Numbered from the stretch's first letter, positions 38,813-51,545 are shown. The stretch is 64,000 bases of DNA from Biformimicrobium ophioploci (GCF_030270605.1 NZ_BSYJ01000002.1:310001-374000); one strand, 5' to 3'. The notes: a model not told the origin generated them from the letters alone. Translations and numbers: made by a program.

Positions 38813-39636
38813 ATATTCTTGCTCGAGACAAACCGCGACTTGCGGTTCCACAGTTCGCCGCGGTACTCGCCAATGTGCACACTTTCGTGACCTTCCTCGG
38901 ACAGGCTCCAGAAATACTCACGATTGAACTGGAACTTCGGCCGGTAGCCGAGTGCGAGTTTGGCCAGCGGCATGGAGGCCCAGGTGGTTGAGCGGCGCTT
39001 GCTGGTCGCCTCCAGCAGGTATTCCTTGTCGTCAATAATCGCCACCACCCACGCGTGCTCCTCGCCTTTGTGGGTGCCGAGCACTACCCGCGCATCCACA
39101 CCCAGTTCGATCAGCCAGTCTGCCAGGACAATCGCATGATCCTCGCAGTCGCCGCGGCGCTGGTAAAACCCTTGGCGGGAGTTCTGCCAGATGTCCTGCA
39201 GGCCGGCGTAGCTCTGGTCATCCTTTACGTAGTGCTTGCGCATCGCAATGGTGTAGAGCGGTACCCAGATCTTGTCTGTGTGAAACGGCTTGAAGCCCAC
39301 CAGGAAACTGTTGGCAATGTAATGCTTGCCATCCAGTCCGCGCGCAGACGCAGTTACTTCCTTGATGCCGAGCCAATCCCAGATGACGATATAGGACTGC
39401 GTGTTCGGCGGTCGTTTGCTGATGCTACGGCGGATGGCGATATCACTGAGGGGCAGGGCGGTGCCATCAACCAGCACTGTGCCGGTCTGGTCGTCGTAGA
39501 CGATGCGCCCCGGGGAGGCATTGCGATAGGCGGCGCTGGGCAGGCGCGGCACGGCGTGGTCCTGGCGCGAATCCAGCCAGATCTTGGGTGCCATCAGCAA
39601 TGCGGTAACAACCAGCATGCAGACCAAGATGCGCAT
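38809..39636 (-). CDS. Transglutaminase-like cysteine peptidase family protein
   Basis: 275 residues. An N-terminal hydrophobic segment (RILVCMLVVTALLMAPKIWL) suggests export or a membrane anchor. The catalytic triad of the transglutaminase-like fold is visible: Cys in YQRRGDCEDHAIVLADWLIELG, His in GEEHAWVVAIID and an acidic residue in YLLEATSK. This resembles bacterial transglutaminase-like cysteine proteinases (LapG relatives), but there is no LapD/LapA-type partner nearby. It follows a DUF350 gene by 15 bases and is probably in the same operon. Substrate unknown. Confidence 0.82.
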   Translation of the reverse strand: MRILVCMLVVTALLMAPKIWLDSRQDHAVPRLPSAAYRNASPGRIVYDDQTGTVLVDGTALPLSDIAIRRSISKRPPNTQSYIVIWDWLGIKEVTASARGLDGKHYIANSFLVGFKPFHTDKIWVPLYTIAMRKHYVKDDQSYAGLQDIWQNSRQGFYQRRGDCEDHAIVLADWLIELGVDARVVLGTHKGEEHAWVVAIIDDKEYLLEATSKRRSTTWASMPLAKLALGYRPKFQFNREYFWSLSEEGHESVHIGEYRGELWNRKSRFVSSKNI

Positions 39637-39651
39637 CGGACTATTTATGCC

Positions 39652-39882
39652 TCAGCCTTTCATGCCGAACGCGATAATAAAGGCCACGAATAGCAGGATG
39701 GTGGAAGCGAAGATCGCCACGGCGACGTTGCCCGCCTTGAGCTGTTGCTCGATCTTGATCCCGGGCATTAGTTTCTTGTCGATGATCAACAGCGAGGCGA
39801 CGCCGATAAATAGGGCGAGGAAGGTGTAGATAATGTTGACGCCCAGATTGAACAGGGTCGCCGCGATAAACTCAAACTCCAT
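39652..39882 (-). CDS. DUF350 membrane protein
   Basis: 76 residues with two hydrophobic helices (about 10-35 and 50-73) around KKLMPGIKIEQQLKAGNVAVAIFA, the DUF350 signature. The role of DUF350 is unknown. It is the first gene of a likely two-gene operon with the transglutaminase-like protein. Confidence 0.8.
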   Translation of the reverse strand: MEFEFIAATLFNLGVNIIYTFLALFIGVASLLIIDKKLMPGIKIEQQLKAGNVAVAIFASTILLFVAFIIAFGMKG

Positions 39883-39976
39883 GGCACAAACCCGATTGGT
39901 TAACCACGGATTTTATAGCTTGGGCGATCGGTGCTTCCAAATAAGGCGTGACGATAAAAAAAGACGATCAGAAAAA

Positions 39977-40213
39977 TTGGGAGCCGGGGGCTGGGACTTT
40001 ACTATTGAATTAACTCAGTAACAGAGAGTGTTGAGAGTAAAGATTCCCGGGAGACCCCGGCGTGACCGGGGCATATTAAAAGCGGTCCGTAACTGACTGG
40101 ACAAACACCGTAAACAGGCCCGCAGCGGGCAGCACCCAGTGAGATGAGCGGTTCAGTCCAGATCTACTGTTGGTCTAAGCGATCGAGGCAACAGCCCTCC
40201 GATCGCTTTTTTG
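39977..40213 (+). ncRNA. Putative structured RNA of about 200 nt with promoter and terminator
   Basis: A sigma70-like promoter, TTGGGA (39977-39982), 17 bases, TACTAT (40000-40005), predicts a start near 40012. Between it and an intrinsic terminator at 40178-40212 there is no open frame but several hairpins: CCCCGG-CGTGA-CCGGGG (about 40055-40071), GCCC-GCAGC-GGGC (about 40118-40130) and a longer CTGGAC/GTCCAG pairing enclosing the latter. No same-strand gene follows before 42479, so it is not an obvious riboswitch leader. The length recalls 6S RNA, but I cannot match conserved 6S, tmRNA, RNase P, SRP or Rsm sequences. The rest of 39883-40249 shows no gene. Confidence 0.5.
40178..40212 (+). 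terminator. Intrinsic terminator of the putative RNA
   Basis: AGCGATCG (40178-40185) pairs with CGATCGCT (40200-40207), extended by AGG/CCT, then a run of six T. The T-run is only on the plus-strand side, so it terminates plus-strand transcription and not fghA. Confidence 0.85.
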
Positions 40214-40249
40214 TATCTGTCAGTTTTGTAAGTTAGAGATTCCTGCCGA

Positions 40250-41083
40250 TTAAATTGACTCCGCGTGGAATCTTATATGTTCGCCGATAAAGCTGGCGAT
40301 ATAGAAGTAGCTATGGTCATACCCATCGCGAATACGCAGGGTCAGGTCCACTTCGGCATCCAGGCAGGCCTTTTGAAGCAGATCGGGTTGTAGCTGTTCC
40401 AGCAGAAACTGATCGGAGCTGCCCTGGTCTACCAGTAACTGGAAATCACACCCGCGGTCTGTCACCAGCGCGCAGGTATCGTACTCGCGCCAGGTTGCCT
40501 GATCACTGCCCAGGTAGCCGGTCAATGCCTTCTGCCCCCATGGGCACTGGCTGGGTGCGCATATCGGGGCGAATGCGGAAACCGAGCGGAATAACTTCGG
40601 GTGTTTGATGGCGATGGTGAGTGCACCATGCCCGCCCATGGAATGACCGGAGATGGAAAAGCGCCTGGGGTCTACCGGAAAATGGTTTTTGATTAGTTCC
40701 GGCAGCTCGCGGCTGATGTAGCTGTACATCTGGTAGTTTGCCGCAAACGGTGCCTCCGTCGCGTCAACATAGAAACCGGCACCCAGGCCAAAATCCCAGC
40801 CGCCATCCGGGTCGTCTGCGACACTTTCGCCGCGGGGGCTGGTATCCGGGGCGATTAGTGCCATGCCGAATTCTTCCGCGTAGCGCTGCGCCCCCGCCTT
40901 CTGCACAAAGTTCTCATCGGTGCAGGTGAGACCGCTGAGCCAGAATAGTGCAGGCACTTTGGCCGTCTCCGCGCTGGACGGCAGGAACACGGAAAAATGC
41001 ATTGGGATATTGGTGCTGGATGACTCGTGTTTGAAGCGCAACTGGCGCCCGCCGAAGCAGCGGTTCTCCGATACCTGTTCCAT
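40250..41083 (-). CDS. fghA: S-formylglutathione hydrolase
   Basis: 277 residues, alpha/beta hydrolase (esterase D). The nucleophile elbow GHSMGGHGALT is near residue 150, Asp in LVDQGSSDQFL and His in DGYDHSYFYIASF complete the triad. LFWLSGLTCTDENFVQKAGAQRYAEEFGMALIAPDTSPRG is the usual FGH motif. It hydrolyses S-formylglutathione to formate and glutathione. It lies 13 bases after adhC on the same strand, together forming the glutathione-dependent formaldehyde pathway. Confidence 0.97.
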   Translation of the reverse strand: MEQVSENRCFGGRQLRFKHESSSTNIPMHFSVFLPSSAETAKVPALFWLSGLTCTDENFVQKAGAQRYAEEFGMALIAPDTSPRGESVADDPDGGWDFGLGAGFYVDATEAPFAANYQMYSYISRELPELIKNHFPVDPRRFSISGHSMGGHGALTIAIKHPKLFRSVSAFAPICAPSQCPWGQKALTGYLGSDQATWREYDTCALVTDRGCDFQLLVDQGSSDQFLLEQLQPDLLQKACLDAEVDLTLRIRDGYDHSYFYIASFIGEHIRFHAESI

Positions 41084-41096
41084 ATCTGTTGCGCCC

Positions 41097-42227
<1,131 letters not shown>

Positions 42228-42382
42228 TCAGTTCTTTAACGATGTTAAGTGCTGAGTGGATATAGAAAAAGGCACAGCGGGTAGAAAAGTGTGAGGTGTG
42301 TCACATCTGCGGAGCGGCGTACTTGGTACGCATGCGCCATATGCACCAACTTGTAACTTTTTGGCACTGGAATAAACATAGT

Positions 42383-42397
42383 TGGCATTGTTTTTGC
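42383..42397 (+). promoter_or_regulatory. Sigma54-like -24/-12 element before the TonB receptor
   Basis: TGGCAT, five bases and TTGC with GG-to-GC spacing of exactly 12 fit the RpoN consensus except one base at -24. It lies about 85 bases upstream of the receptor start. No enhancer-binding site is recognised, and no clear sigma70 box was seen, so this is suggestive only. Confidence 0.35.
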
Positions 42398-42478
42398 GAA
42401 ATATTTGTGAAAGTGTTGCTCTGCGCCAATAAGAAGCGCGAGCATACGAAAACCAGAACGAAAATTTTAGGGAAGATC

Positions 42479-44956
<2,478 letters not shown>

Positions 44957-44981
44957 TACGAGTTCTAAATAGTACAGCCCA

Positions 44982-45018
44982 ACAAAGAAGCCCGGCTTTT
45001 GCCGGGCTTCTTTGTTTC
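44982..45018 (+). terminator. Intrinsic terminator after the TonB receptor
   Basis: ACAAAGAAGCCCGGC (44982-44996) and GCCGGGCTTCTTTGT (45001-45015) are a perfect 15-base stem with a TTTT loop, followed by T. The A-run on the left arm could let it also serve the convergent gene at 45041-45499. Confidence 0.9.
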
Positions 45019-45040
45019 TGGGCTTAACAAATTCAGGGAC

Positions 45041-45499
45041 TCACATATCCCAGAGTGAGTTGGTCGCCATGGACAGGGTAATGCGTTCCTTGTCCTGGAT
45101 CTGTTTGAGGTTATCAAACACTTCCTTGGCTTCCTGCGACTCGATCAGCGCATAGACTTCCTTGTACAGCTCGGAGAAGTAATTATCCACTTCCCGACTG
45201 AGGCGATTGATGTCCTTGATGCCCGGCTTTTCGCCAAGTTCCTGCTTACGCAGGAAATCGATGGCATTCTCCTCCTGGGTGTATTGCAGCCAGGTGTTCA
45301 TGAATTTTTCCGGCGCAACGCTGCCGTAGTTCTTGAGGTTGTTGGCAAGCCGCGTTTCAAACTCGATCATATGGTCGAGCAGCAGCCGTGTGCGGGCGTC
45401 TTCGGTGGTATCCTGCAGGTCGGTGTAGTAGTCCGCCATGTCCTGATGAAATTTCTTTGCATCCTCCAGGACATCCCGCGCTTGTTTGAATGTCTTCAT
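45041..45499 (-). CDS. Small helical, ferritin-like protein of unknown function
   Basis: 152 residues, nearly all alpha-helical and charged, no signal or membrane segment. DMADYYTDLQDTTEDARTRLLLDHMIEFETRLANNLKNYGS resembles the antiparallel four-helix bundles of ferritin/rubrerythrin-like proteins, with possible acidic and His ligands, but the classical ExxH pairs are not both present, so metal binding is not shown. It lies 115 bases after nuoN on the same strand with an ATG preceded by AAAGGG, and may be expressed from its own promoter. Confidence 0.6.
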   Translation of the reverse strand: MKTFKQARDVLEDAKKFHQDMADYYTDLQDTTEDARTRLLLDHMIEFETRLANNLKNYGSVAPEKFMNTWLQYTQEENAIDFLRKQELGEKPGIKDINRLSREVDNYFSELYKEVYALIESQEAKEVFDNLKQIQDKERITLSMATNSLWDM

Positions 45500-45614
45500 G
45501 TTTGAACCCTTTCGTGGACGCGTCGCGGAAGGCGCGTTTTATTGCTCTCGTGCCGGTACTGCTGGCGTTTCTTTTATTGTGATTGGCCTGTTCAGGTTGG
45601 TGACTTTCCGGGTG

Positions 45615-47204
45615 TTACTGAATCCAGTTAATCAGGATTTGGGGGAAAATGCCAAACGCGAGTAATGCAACGGTCAGAACTGCAAGAACCATTTGCCCAC
45701 TGATGGCAATACTGACTCCCTCATGGGTAAGTTTAGCACTGGGCGACACTTCGCCCGGCGACACTTCGCCGGACGACGCATCGTCATGCACAACAGCGCC
45801 GGGGCGCTGCACCATCATCACAATAATCCTGAGATAGTAGTAGAGGCCAATGGCGCTGCCCAGAATTACGGCGCTTAGAAGCGCCCAGTAACCGGCCTGC
45901 ACGCCGGCTGCAAAGATATAGAACTTGCCGATAAAACCGATGGTGAGCGGAATGCCGGCCAGGGACAGGAGCATCATGGTGAAGCTGGTTGCGAGCCAGG
46001 GCGAGCGCCAGAACATGCCCTTGTAGAAGCTGATCCGGTATGGCGAGCTCTGAGTATTGGCCCGCCGTGCATAATCTGCAGTCAGGCTTACCACGGCGAA
46101 TGCCCCGAGTGTGGTCACGATATAAGCAACCAGGTAGTAGATCACCGCCTCGCGCCCGAATTCCTGCCGGCCCACCAGAAACGCCACAATCAGGTAGCCG
46201 ATATGGGCAATGGAGGAGTAGGCCAGCAGCCGCTTGATATTCTCCTGTTGCAACGCAAGCAGGTTTCCGGCCAGCATGCTGGTTACTGCCAGTACGGCAA
46301 AGACCTGCATGGGGGCGCGCATTTCGAAGGCGCCGATGTCGGAAAACAGTTTCAGGGTAATGGCGATCACCGCACCTTTACTGACGGTAGCCACATAGGC
46401 TGTCGCGGGGGTGGGCGCACCCTGGTAGACATCCGGGGTCCAGAAGTGGAAAGGCGCAAGAGAAAGTTTGAACGCAATGCCGATCAGCAGCAGCACCAGC
46501 CCGATGGCAAGCAGCACCGGCGTACCCTGACCTGCCGCCGCAGCAGCATTGATTGCGGCGAACTGCAGCTGGCCATACTGCGCGTAGATCAGCGCAATAC
46601 CGAACAACAGGAACGCCGTCGCGAGCGCGGAAAGCACCAGGTACTTGAAGCCCGCTTCCAGTGCCTGGTCCTTGCTGCGGCTGTTGCGATTGGCGTGAAT
46701 CGCCGGGAATGCAATGAGTGCGTAAAGGGCGAGACCCATCAGTTCCAGCCCGAGAAACAGGGTGGCGAAATGACTGGCGGAGACCAGCACTATCGCGCCC
46801 AGCAGCGATATCAGCAGGAGCAGGTAAAACTCTTCCTGAAAGGTGGGGCGGGTGTGGAAATCACCTTTGTTTCTTTTCTCGCCGGAGTCCTCCGGCTGGA
46901 TCGCGGTGCCCTGCTCAAAACTATGGAAAGCCAGAATCGAGACCACCGCTGCGCTCAGCAGGAACAGCAGGTAAAACAGCAGGCTTTCGCGGCTGACAAC
47001 CAGCAGGCCGGTAACGGCGATTGGGTCTGTCTCCAGCAAAGGCGACACATTAAGCGTTGACCAGACGGTTACCGCAATCCCCAGAAGTGTCAGGCCAAGC
47101 GTCAGGCGATGATTACGCAGGAAGGCAACGATCAGCATCAGCAGTATGATCACACCGCTGAGCGTGAGGATGGGTGTTAACGCCTGGAGTGCTTCAGCAT
47201 TCAT
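45615..47204 (-). CDS. nuoN: NADH-quinone oxidoreductase subunit N
   Basis: 529 residues, about 14 helices, antiporter-like subunit of complex I. The family motif with charged residues in helices is seen (LSLAPFHFWTPDVYQGAPTPATAYVATVSKGA). A hydrophilic loop at about residues 470-497 contains a tandem GEVSPGEVSP repeat (two 15-base units at 45744-45773), probably a recent in-frame duplication in a tolerant loop. It is the last nuo gene. It pumps protons in the membrane arm. Confidence 0.95.
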   Translation of the reverse strand: MNAEALQALTPILTLSGVIILLMLIVAFLRNHRLTLGLTLLGIAVTVWSTLNVSPLLETDPIAVTGLLVVSRESLLFYLLFLLSAAVVSILAFHSFEQGTAIQPEDSGEKRNKGDFHTRPTFQEEFYLLLLISLLGAIVLVSASHFATLFLGLELMGLALYALIAFPAIHANRNSRSKDQALEAGFKYLVLSALATAFLLFGIALIYAQYGQLQFAAINAAAAAGQGTPVLLAIGLVLLLIGIAFKLSLAPFHFWTPDVYQGAPTPATAYVATVSKGAVIAITLKLFSDIGAFEMRAPMQVFAVLAVTSMLAGNLLALQQENIKRLLAYSSIAHIGYLIVAFLVGRQEFGREAVIYYLVAYIVTTLGAFAVVSLTADYARRANTQSSPYRISFYKGMFWRSPWLATSFTMMLLSLAGIPLTIGFIGKFYIFAAGVQAGYWALLSAVILGSAIGLYYYLRIIVMMVQRPGAVVHDDASSGEVSPGEVSPSAKLTHEGVSIAISGQMVLAVLTVALLAFGIFPQILINWIQ

Positions 47205-47252
47205 GGGTATTGCTCTTGTTGTGATTCATGGGTGCGAGCCGCCATTGATTGT

Positions 47253-48818
47253 TCAGGGCCATTGCCGGAGTGCCGGTGTTGCGCCTGTGTCCGCCAGCCT
47301 GCTGCTTGGCAGTACAGATTGCGCAGCCTGGGCAATGGTCTCGGCACTGGGGGCGCTGAGGTTAAACACCAGCTTGGGCAATAGCCCGAGTGCCACCAGC
47401 AGCAGCGCCATGGCCAGTAGCGGTACGCTCTCGCGCGGCGTTACGTCGGCAAAAGCCTGCGGTTCGTCTGCCTGCTGGTCGCGGGTTTTTCCGAAAAATA
47501 CCTTCTGCATCATGATCAGGGCATAGACCGCCGCACCGATCAGGCCAATCGCGGCGAGCACAGTTGCCAGCCGGTTTGTAGGGAAGGCGCCCAGTAAAAC
47601 CGTGAACTCCGCGATAAAGTTGCCAAGCCCCGGCAGACCGAGGGAGGCAACGGCGAAAAACAGGGCAATGGCAGCCATACGCGGCGCCTTGATCCAGAGG
47701 CCGCCCATGCGGTCCATTTCGCGCGTATGGATACGCTCCTGGATCATGCCCACCAGTGCGAACAGGCCCGCAGTGCTGAGGCCGTGAGCAATCATTTGCA
47801 TGATGGCGCCCTGGATGGCCAGGGTGTTGAGGGCAAAGATGCCCAGCAGCACAAAGCCCATGTGGCTGACACTGGAATAGGCCACCAGGCGTTTCATATC
47901 GCTCTGTGCAAATGCCAGTTTGGCCCCGTAGAGGATACTGATCGCACCGATGGCCATGGCTACCGGCGCAAAGGCGGCGCTGGCCTCAGGAAAGATCGGC
48001 AGCATAAAGCGGATCAGACCGTAGGCGCCGGTTTTCAGCAGGATGGCGGCGAGGATGATACTGCCGGCGGTTGGTGCCTGGGTGTGCGCATCCGGTAACC
48101 AGGTGTGCAGCGGCACGGCCGGCAGTTTTACCGCAAACGCGATAAAGAAGCCGAGCATCAGCCAGAAGGCTGTCGTGGGTGCGAGGCCATGGTCCAGCAG
48201 CTGGCGGTAGTCAAAGGTCACCACACCAGTGTTCTGGTAATTGAAGTACACCAGCGCGACGATCGCGAACAGCATCAGCAGGCTGCTGGCCTGGGTGAAG
48301 ATAAAGAACTTGATTGCCGCATAGATGCGGTTGCCGTGCCCCCAGATTGCGATCAGGAACAACATGGGAATCAGCATCACTTCCCAGAAAAAGAAGAACA
48401 GGAACAGGTCCAGTGCGGTAAACACGCCAACAATGCCAGCCAGGGTCCAAAGGTAATTGAAGTGGAAGAACCCGACCCGGTCATGAATCTCTTTCCAGGA
48501 GGCGAGTACCCCGGCGATACCCAGCAGCAGGGTCAGCAGTATGAGCAGGTAGCTGAGGCCGTCGAGCCCCAGAATCAGGTTGACCCCAAAGCGCGGGATC
48601 CACTCGGCGCTGACCAGTTCCCACCACTGCGCCTGCGCCGCCACACTAGTGCCGGACAGTGCTGCGCTGACATTGCCGTTGAAGTTCATCAACAGCAGCA
48701 GGCAGGCGACGATGCTTGCGAGGGAAACCCAGCGGCTGCCGTCCGGCCTGAACTGTTCCGAGAGCCAGGCCAGTACGCCGCCGGCGAACAGGATGGAGAT
48801 GATGCTTATCTGGATCAT
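47253..48818 (-). CDS. nuoM: NADH-quinone oxidoreductase subunit M
   Basis: 521 residues, about 14 helices. The conserved proton-channel motifs are FFFFWEVMLIPMLFLI, KLPAVPLHTWLPDAHTQAPTAGSIILAAILLKTGAYGLIRF and VAYSSVSHMGFVLLG. It is an antiporter-like pump subunit of complex I. Its start overlaps the nuoL stop by four bases; 48 bases separate it from nuoN. Confidence 0.97.
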   Translation of the reverse strand: MIQISIISILFAGGVLAWLSEQFRPDGSRWVSLASIVACLLLLMNFNGNVSAALSGTSVAAQAQWWELVSAEWIPRFGVNLILGLDGLSYLLILLTLLLGIAGVLASWKEIHDRVGFFHFNYLWTLAGIVGVFTALDLFLFFFFWEVMLIPMLFLIAIWGHGNRIYAAIKFFIFTQASSLLMLFAIVALVYFNYQNTGVVTFDYRQLLDHGLAPTTAFWLMLGFFIAFAVKLPAVPLHTWLPDAHTQAPTAGSIILAAILLKTGAYGLIRFMLPIFPEASAAFAPVAMAIGAISILYGAKLAFAQSDMKRLVAYSSVSHMGFVLLGIFALNTLAIQGAIMQMIAHGLSTAGLFALVGMIQERIHTREMDRMGGLWIKAPRMAAIALFFAVASLGLPGLGNFIAEFTVLLGAFPTNRLATVLAAIGLIGAAVYALIMMQKVFFGKTRDQQADEPQAFADVTPRESVPLLAMALLLVALGLLPKLVFNLSAPSAETIAQAAQSVLPSSRLADTGATPALRQWP

Positions 48819-50680
48819 AGCAGGGCCACCAGTGCCAGTATGAAGATGGATCCGGCTACCATGGTCATGGCGTACCAGCGTAATTGCCCGGTCTGTGTTG
48901 CGGATAGCTGGCGGTGCAGTACCTGGCTCACCTGGATCGTGAATTTGTAGAAACTGTCGACGATGTCACTTTTGTTCAGTCCGGCGAGGCCGGTGAAAGG
49001 CCGCACCAGGAGTGCATCATAGGCTGCATCGAAACCCCAGCCGTTGCGCCACCAGGGCGCCAGCTGTTTGCCAAACCACGTCTTGCTGCCTGCATTCTCG
49101 GCGAACCAGCCTTTGCGGAACGCGAAGAGGGCGATGGCGAGGCCGATCAGCGGTGCGGCGATCGCGATGATCTCTGCGGTATGGTTGATCACCAGTTGCC
49201 CGGTTTGGGCAGGGTCTGTTGTGAATACACCGGCAAGTGGCAGCGTCAGCAGCCCACCGGCTAGTGCCAGTGTGCAGAGCACCAGTAGGGGCCCGCTCAT
49301 GATTGCGGTATTGGCATCGTTGCAGTGCTTGCTGGCGCTGCCCTCTTTGCCGAAGAACACCAGCAACAGCAGGCGGAAACTGTATACGCCGGTAACGATG
49401 GCGCCGAGGGTGCCGAGCAGCCACAGCCAGTGCAGGCCGCCAAAATGATTCCAGGCTTGTAAGAGAATGGCGTCCTTGCTGTAGAAACCGGAAGTAAATG
49501 GCAGTGCGGCCAGGCAGGCGCAGCCAATGACAAAGCTCAGGAAGGTCACCGGCATCTTCTTGCGCAGTCCGCCCATGCGGAAGATGTCCTGTTCATGGTG
49601 CAGGCTCAGGATCACCGAGCCGGCGGCCAGGAACAGCAGGGCCTTGAAAAACGCATGCGTGACCAGGTGGAAGATGCCAGCGCTCCAGGCGCCGACGCCG
49701 AGGGCGAAGAACATGTAGCCGATCTGGCTGATGGTGGAGTATGCCAGTATCCGCTTGATGTCGGATTGCACCAGCGCGCTGCAGCCGGCGATAAACAGGG
49801 TGAGGGCGCCGACGGTAGCGACCGCCATCATTGCAAACTCCGAGGCCTCGAACAGCGGATGGGTGCGCGCGATCAGGTATACACCTGCAGTTACCATGGT
49901 TGCGGCATGGATCAGGGCGCTGACCGGGGTGGGGCCGGCCATTGCATCCGGTAGCCACGTCTGCAGTGGCATCTGCGCGGACTTGCCGACGGCGCCGCCG
50001 AGCAGCAGCAGTGCTGCGAGTGTGGCAATACCAGCATCGACGCCTGGCGCACCGGCCTCGCCGTTGATCTGCTGGATATCCAGGGTGCCGAAGTGCATGA
50101 ACAGCACACACAGGCCGATGGCCATGGCGGTGTCACCCACACGGGTAACGATAAAGGCTTTTCTCGCGGCGGCGCCGTTGGCGGCGTCCTTGTACCAGAA
50201 ACCGATCAACAGGTAGCTGCACAGGCCCACACCTTCCCAGCCGAGGTAGAGCAGTGCCAGGTTGTCGGCCATGACCAGTATCAGCATGGCGCTGACAAAC
50301 AGGTTCAGGTAGGAGAAGTAGCGTCGATAGCCGTCGTCGCCACGCATGTAACCGGCGGAGTAAAGATGGATCAGGAAACCGACGCCGGTAATCACACCCA
50401 GCATGACCAGGGTGAGCCCATCGATATAGAAACTGAAGCCGGCCTGCAGGCCCCCGGTGTCAATCCACTGCCAGGCAGTGACCGTGAATGGCTCTGCGCC
50501 ATTGGCGAGGAACTCCCGCCCGATCAGCGCTACCAGCAGCGCCGCCAGGCCGACCGAGCCGGCGCCAATGATTGCCGATAGCGTCTCTGGGATTTCTTGC
50601 TTTCGAAACAATGCTGCGCCGGCCAGCAAAACAAAGCCGATAAACGGTAGCAGCGGTACCCAGCCGATATAGTCCTGCAT
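48815..50680 (-). CDS. nuoL: NADH-quinone oxidoreductase subunit L
   Basis: 621 residues, with the longest set of helices in the complex, including the lateral arm. FLIGFWYKDAANGAAARKAFIVTRVGDTAMAIGL, GGAVGKSAQMPLQTWLPDAMAGPTPVSALIHAATMVTAGVYLIARTHPLF and ILAYSTISQIGYMFFALG are standard. It is the distal proton pump. Two bases separate it from nuoK. Confidence 0.97.
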   Translation of the reverse strand: MQDYIGWVPLLPFIGFVLLAGAALFRKQEIPETLSAIIGAGSVGLAALLVALIGREFLANGAEPFTVTAWQWIDTGGLQAGFSFYIDGLTLVMLGVITGVGFLIHLYSAGYMRGDDGYRRYFSYLNLFVSAMLILVMADNLALLYLGWEGVGLCSYLLIGFWYKDAANGAAARKAFIVTRVGDTAMAIGLCVLFMHFGTLDIQQINGEAGAPGVDAGIATLAALLLLGGAVGKSAQMPLQTWLPDAMAGPTPVSALIHAATMVTAGVYLIARTHPLFEASEFAMMAVATVGALTLFIAGCSALVQSDIKRILAYSTISQIGYMFFALGVGAWSAGIFHLVTHAFFKALLFLAAGSVILSLHHEQDIFRMGGLRKKMPVTFLSFVIGCACLAALPFTSGFYSKDAILLQAWNHFGGLHWLWLLGTLGAIVTGVYSFRLLLLVFFGKEGSASKHCNDANTAIMSGPLLVLCTLALAGGLLTLPLAGVFTTDPAQTGQLVINHTAEIIAIAAPLIGLAIALFAFRKGWFAENAGSKTWFGKQLAPWWRNGWGFDAAYDALLVRPFTGLAGLNKSDIVDSFYKFTIQVSQVLHRQLSATQTGQLRWYAMTMVAGSIFILALVALL

Positions 50681-50681
50681 G

Positions 50682-51002
50682 CTAGCCCCTCAATGCGTTC
50701 ATATTGTCGACGTCCACCGACTTGAAGCGGTGGAAGATCTGTAAGACCAGTGCCAGCGCGATGGCCACTTCGGCTGCAGCCAGGGTGATGATGAAAATGA
50801 ACATCACCTGCCCGTCCGCATTACCCCAGTGGGCGCCGGCGACGATAAAGGCCAGTGCTGCGGCGTTGAGCGTGATTTCGATCGACATCAGCATAAACAG
50901 GATATTGCGGCGCACCATCAGGCCCGCGATGCCGAGACAGAACAGGATCGCGGCAATTACCAGCCCGTGTATCAGGAATCCGCCAGTGCCGAGGTCAGCC
51001 AT
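50682..51002 (-). CDS. nuoK: NADH-quinone oxidoreductase subunit K
   Basis: 106 residues, three helices. [46 protein letters not shown] contains the conserved membrane-embedded Glu residues. ATG 51002 is chosen over an in-frame start at 51074 since AAGGAG lies seven bases upstream and the resulting length matches NuoK. It overlaps the end of nuoJ by eight bases. Confidence 0.96.
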   Translation of the reverse strand: MADLGTGGFLIHGLVIAAILFCLGIAGLMVRRNILFMLMSIEITLNAAALAFIVAGAHWGNADGQVMFIFIITLAAAEVAIALALVLQIFHRFKSVDVDNMNALRG

Positions 51003-51543
51003 TGTTGCGCTCCTTGCCTGTGGCAGAGTCCGTGTGTTTGCGGGTGGCCGGTCGGGCGAGGTGAAAGGCGCCAACCAGCCCGGCCAGCAGCACCATCGAA
51101 GCCAGCTCCACGGCGATCAGGTAAGGGCCAAACAGGGCAATGCCCACCTCCTTGGTGGGTACTGCCTTTGGCGCAAAGCCTTCACTGGAACCGCCGCCGC
51201 CAAGTAAAACGACCAGCGCAAGCTGCAGCAGCAGGATCCCGCAAAGAATACCGGGGCCGGCCCACAGCTTCGGATTCAACCACGCACTTTCCTGCTGCAC
51301 GGCAGCGTCACCCTGGTTCAGCATCATGATCACAAACACCATCAGCACCATGATGGCGCCGGCGTAGACAATCACTTCCAGCGCCGCCGCGAACGGCGCG
51401 CCCAGCTGAAAGAACAGGCAGGCCACGGCCAGCAGGGAGACAATCAGGTACAGCAGCGCATGCACGGCATTGAGGCGGGTGATGACCATTGCGGTTGCGA
51501 GTATCGCGACGGTGCCGGCGAGGTAGAAATAGAACAGTTCCAT
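50995..51543 (-). CDS. nuoJ: NADH-quinone oxidoreductase subunit J
   Basis: 182 residues, five helices. [52 protein letters not shown] holds the pi-bulge helix region of NuoJ. It is a membrane subunit close to the quinone channel. Its end overlaps nuoK, and it follows nuoI by two bases. Confidence 0.96.
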   Translation of the reverse strand: MELFYFYLAGTVAILATAMVITRLNAVHALLYLIVSLLAVACLFFQLGAPFAAALEVIVYAGAIMVLMVFVIMMLNQGDAAVQQESAWLNPKLWAGPGILCGILLLQLALVVLLGGGGSSEGFAPKAVPTKEVGIALFGPYLIAVELASMVLLAGLVGAFHLARPATRKHTDSATGKERNNG

Positions 51544-51545
51544 GG

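Noticed and set aside
40012-40213. Reading the structured RNA as 6S RNA, RNase P RNA, tmRNA or an Rsm-type RNA
   Set aside because: Length suits 6S, but I could not find the conserved features of any of these, nor the many GGA motifs of Rsm RNAs.
46203-47060. 285-codon open frame antisense to nuoN
   Set aside because: Gln/Arg-rich shadow; nuoN is a conserved complex I subunit in operon context.
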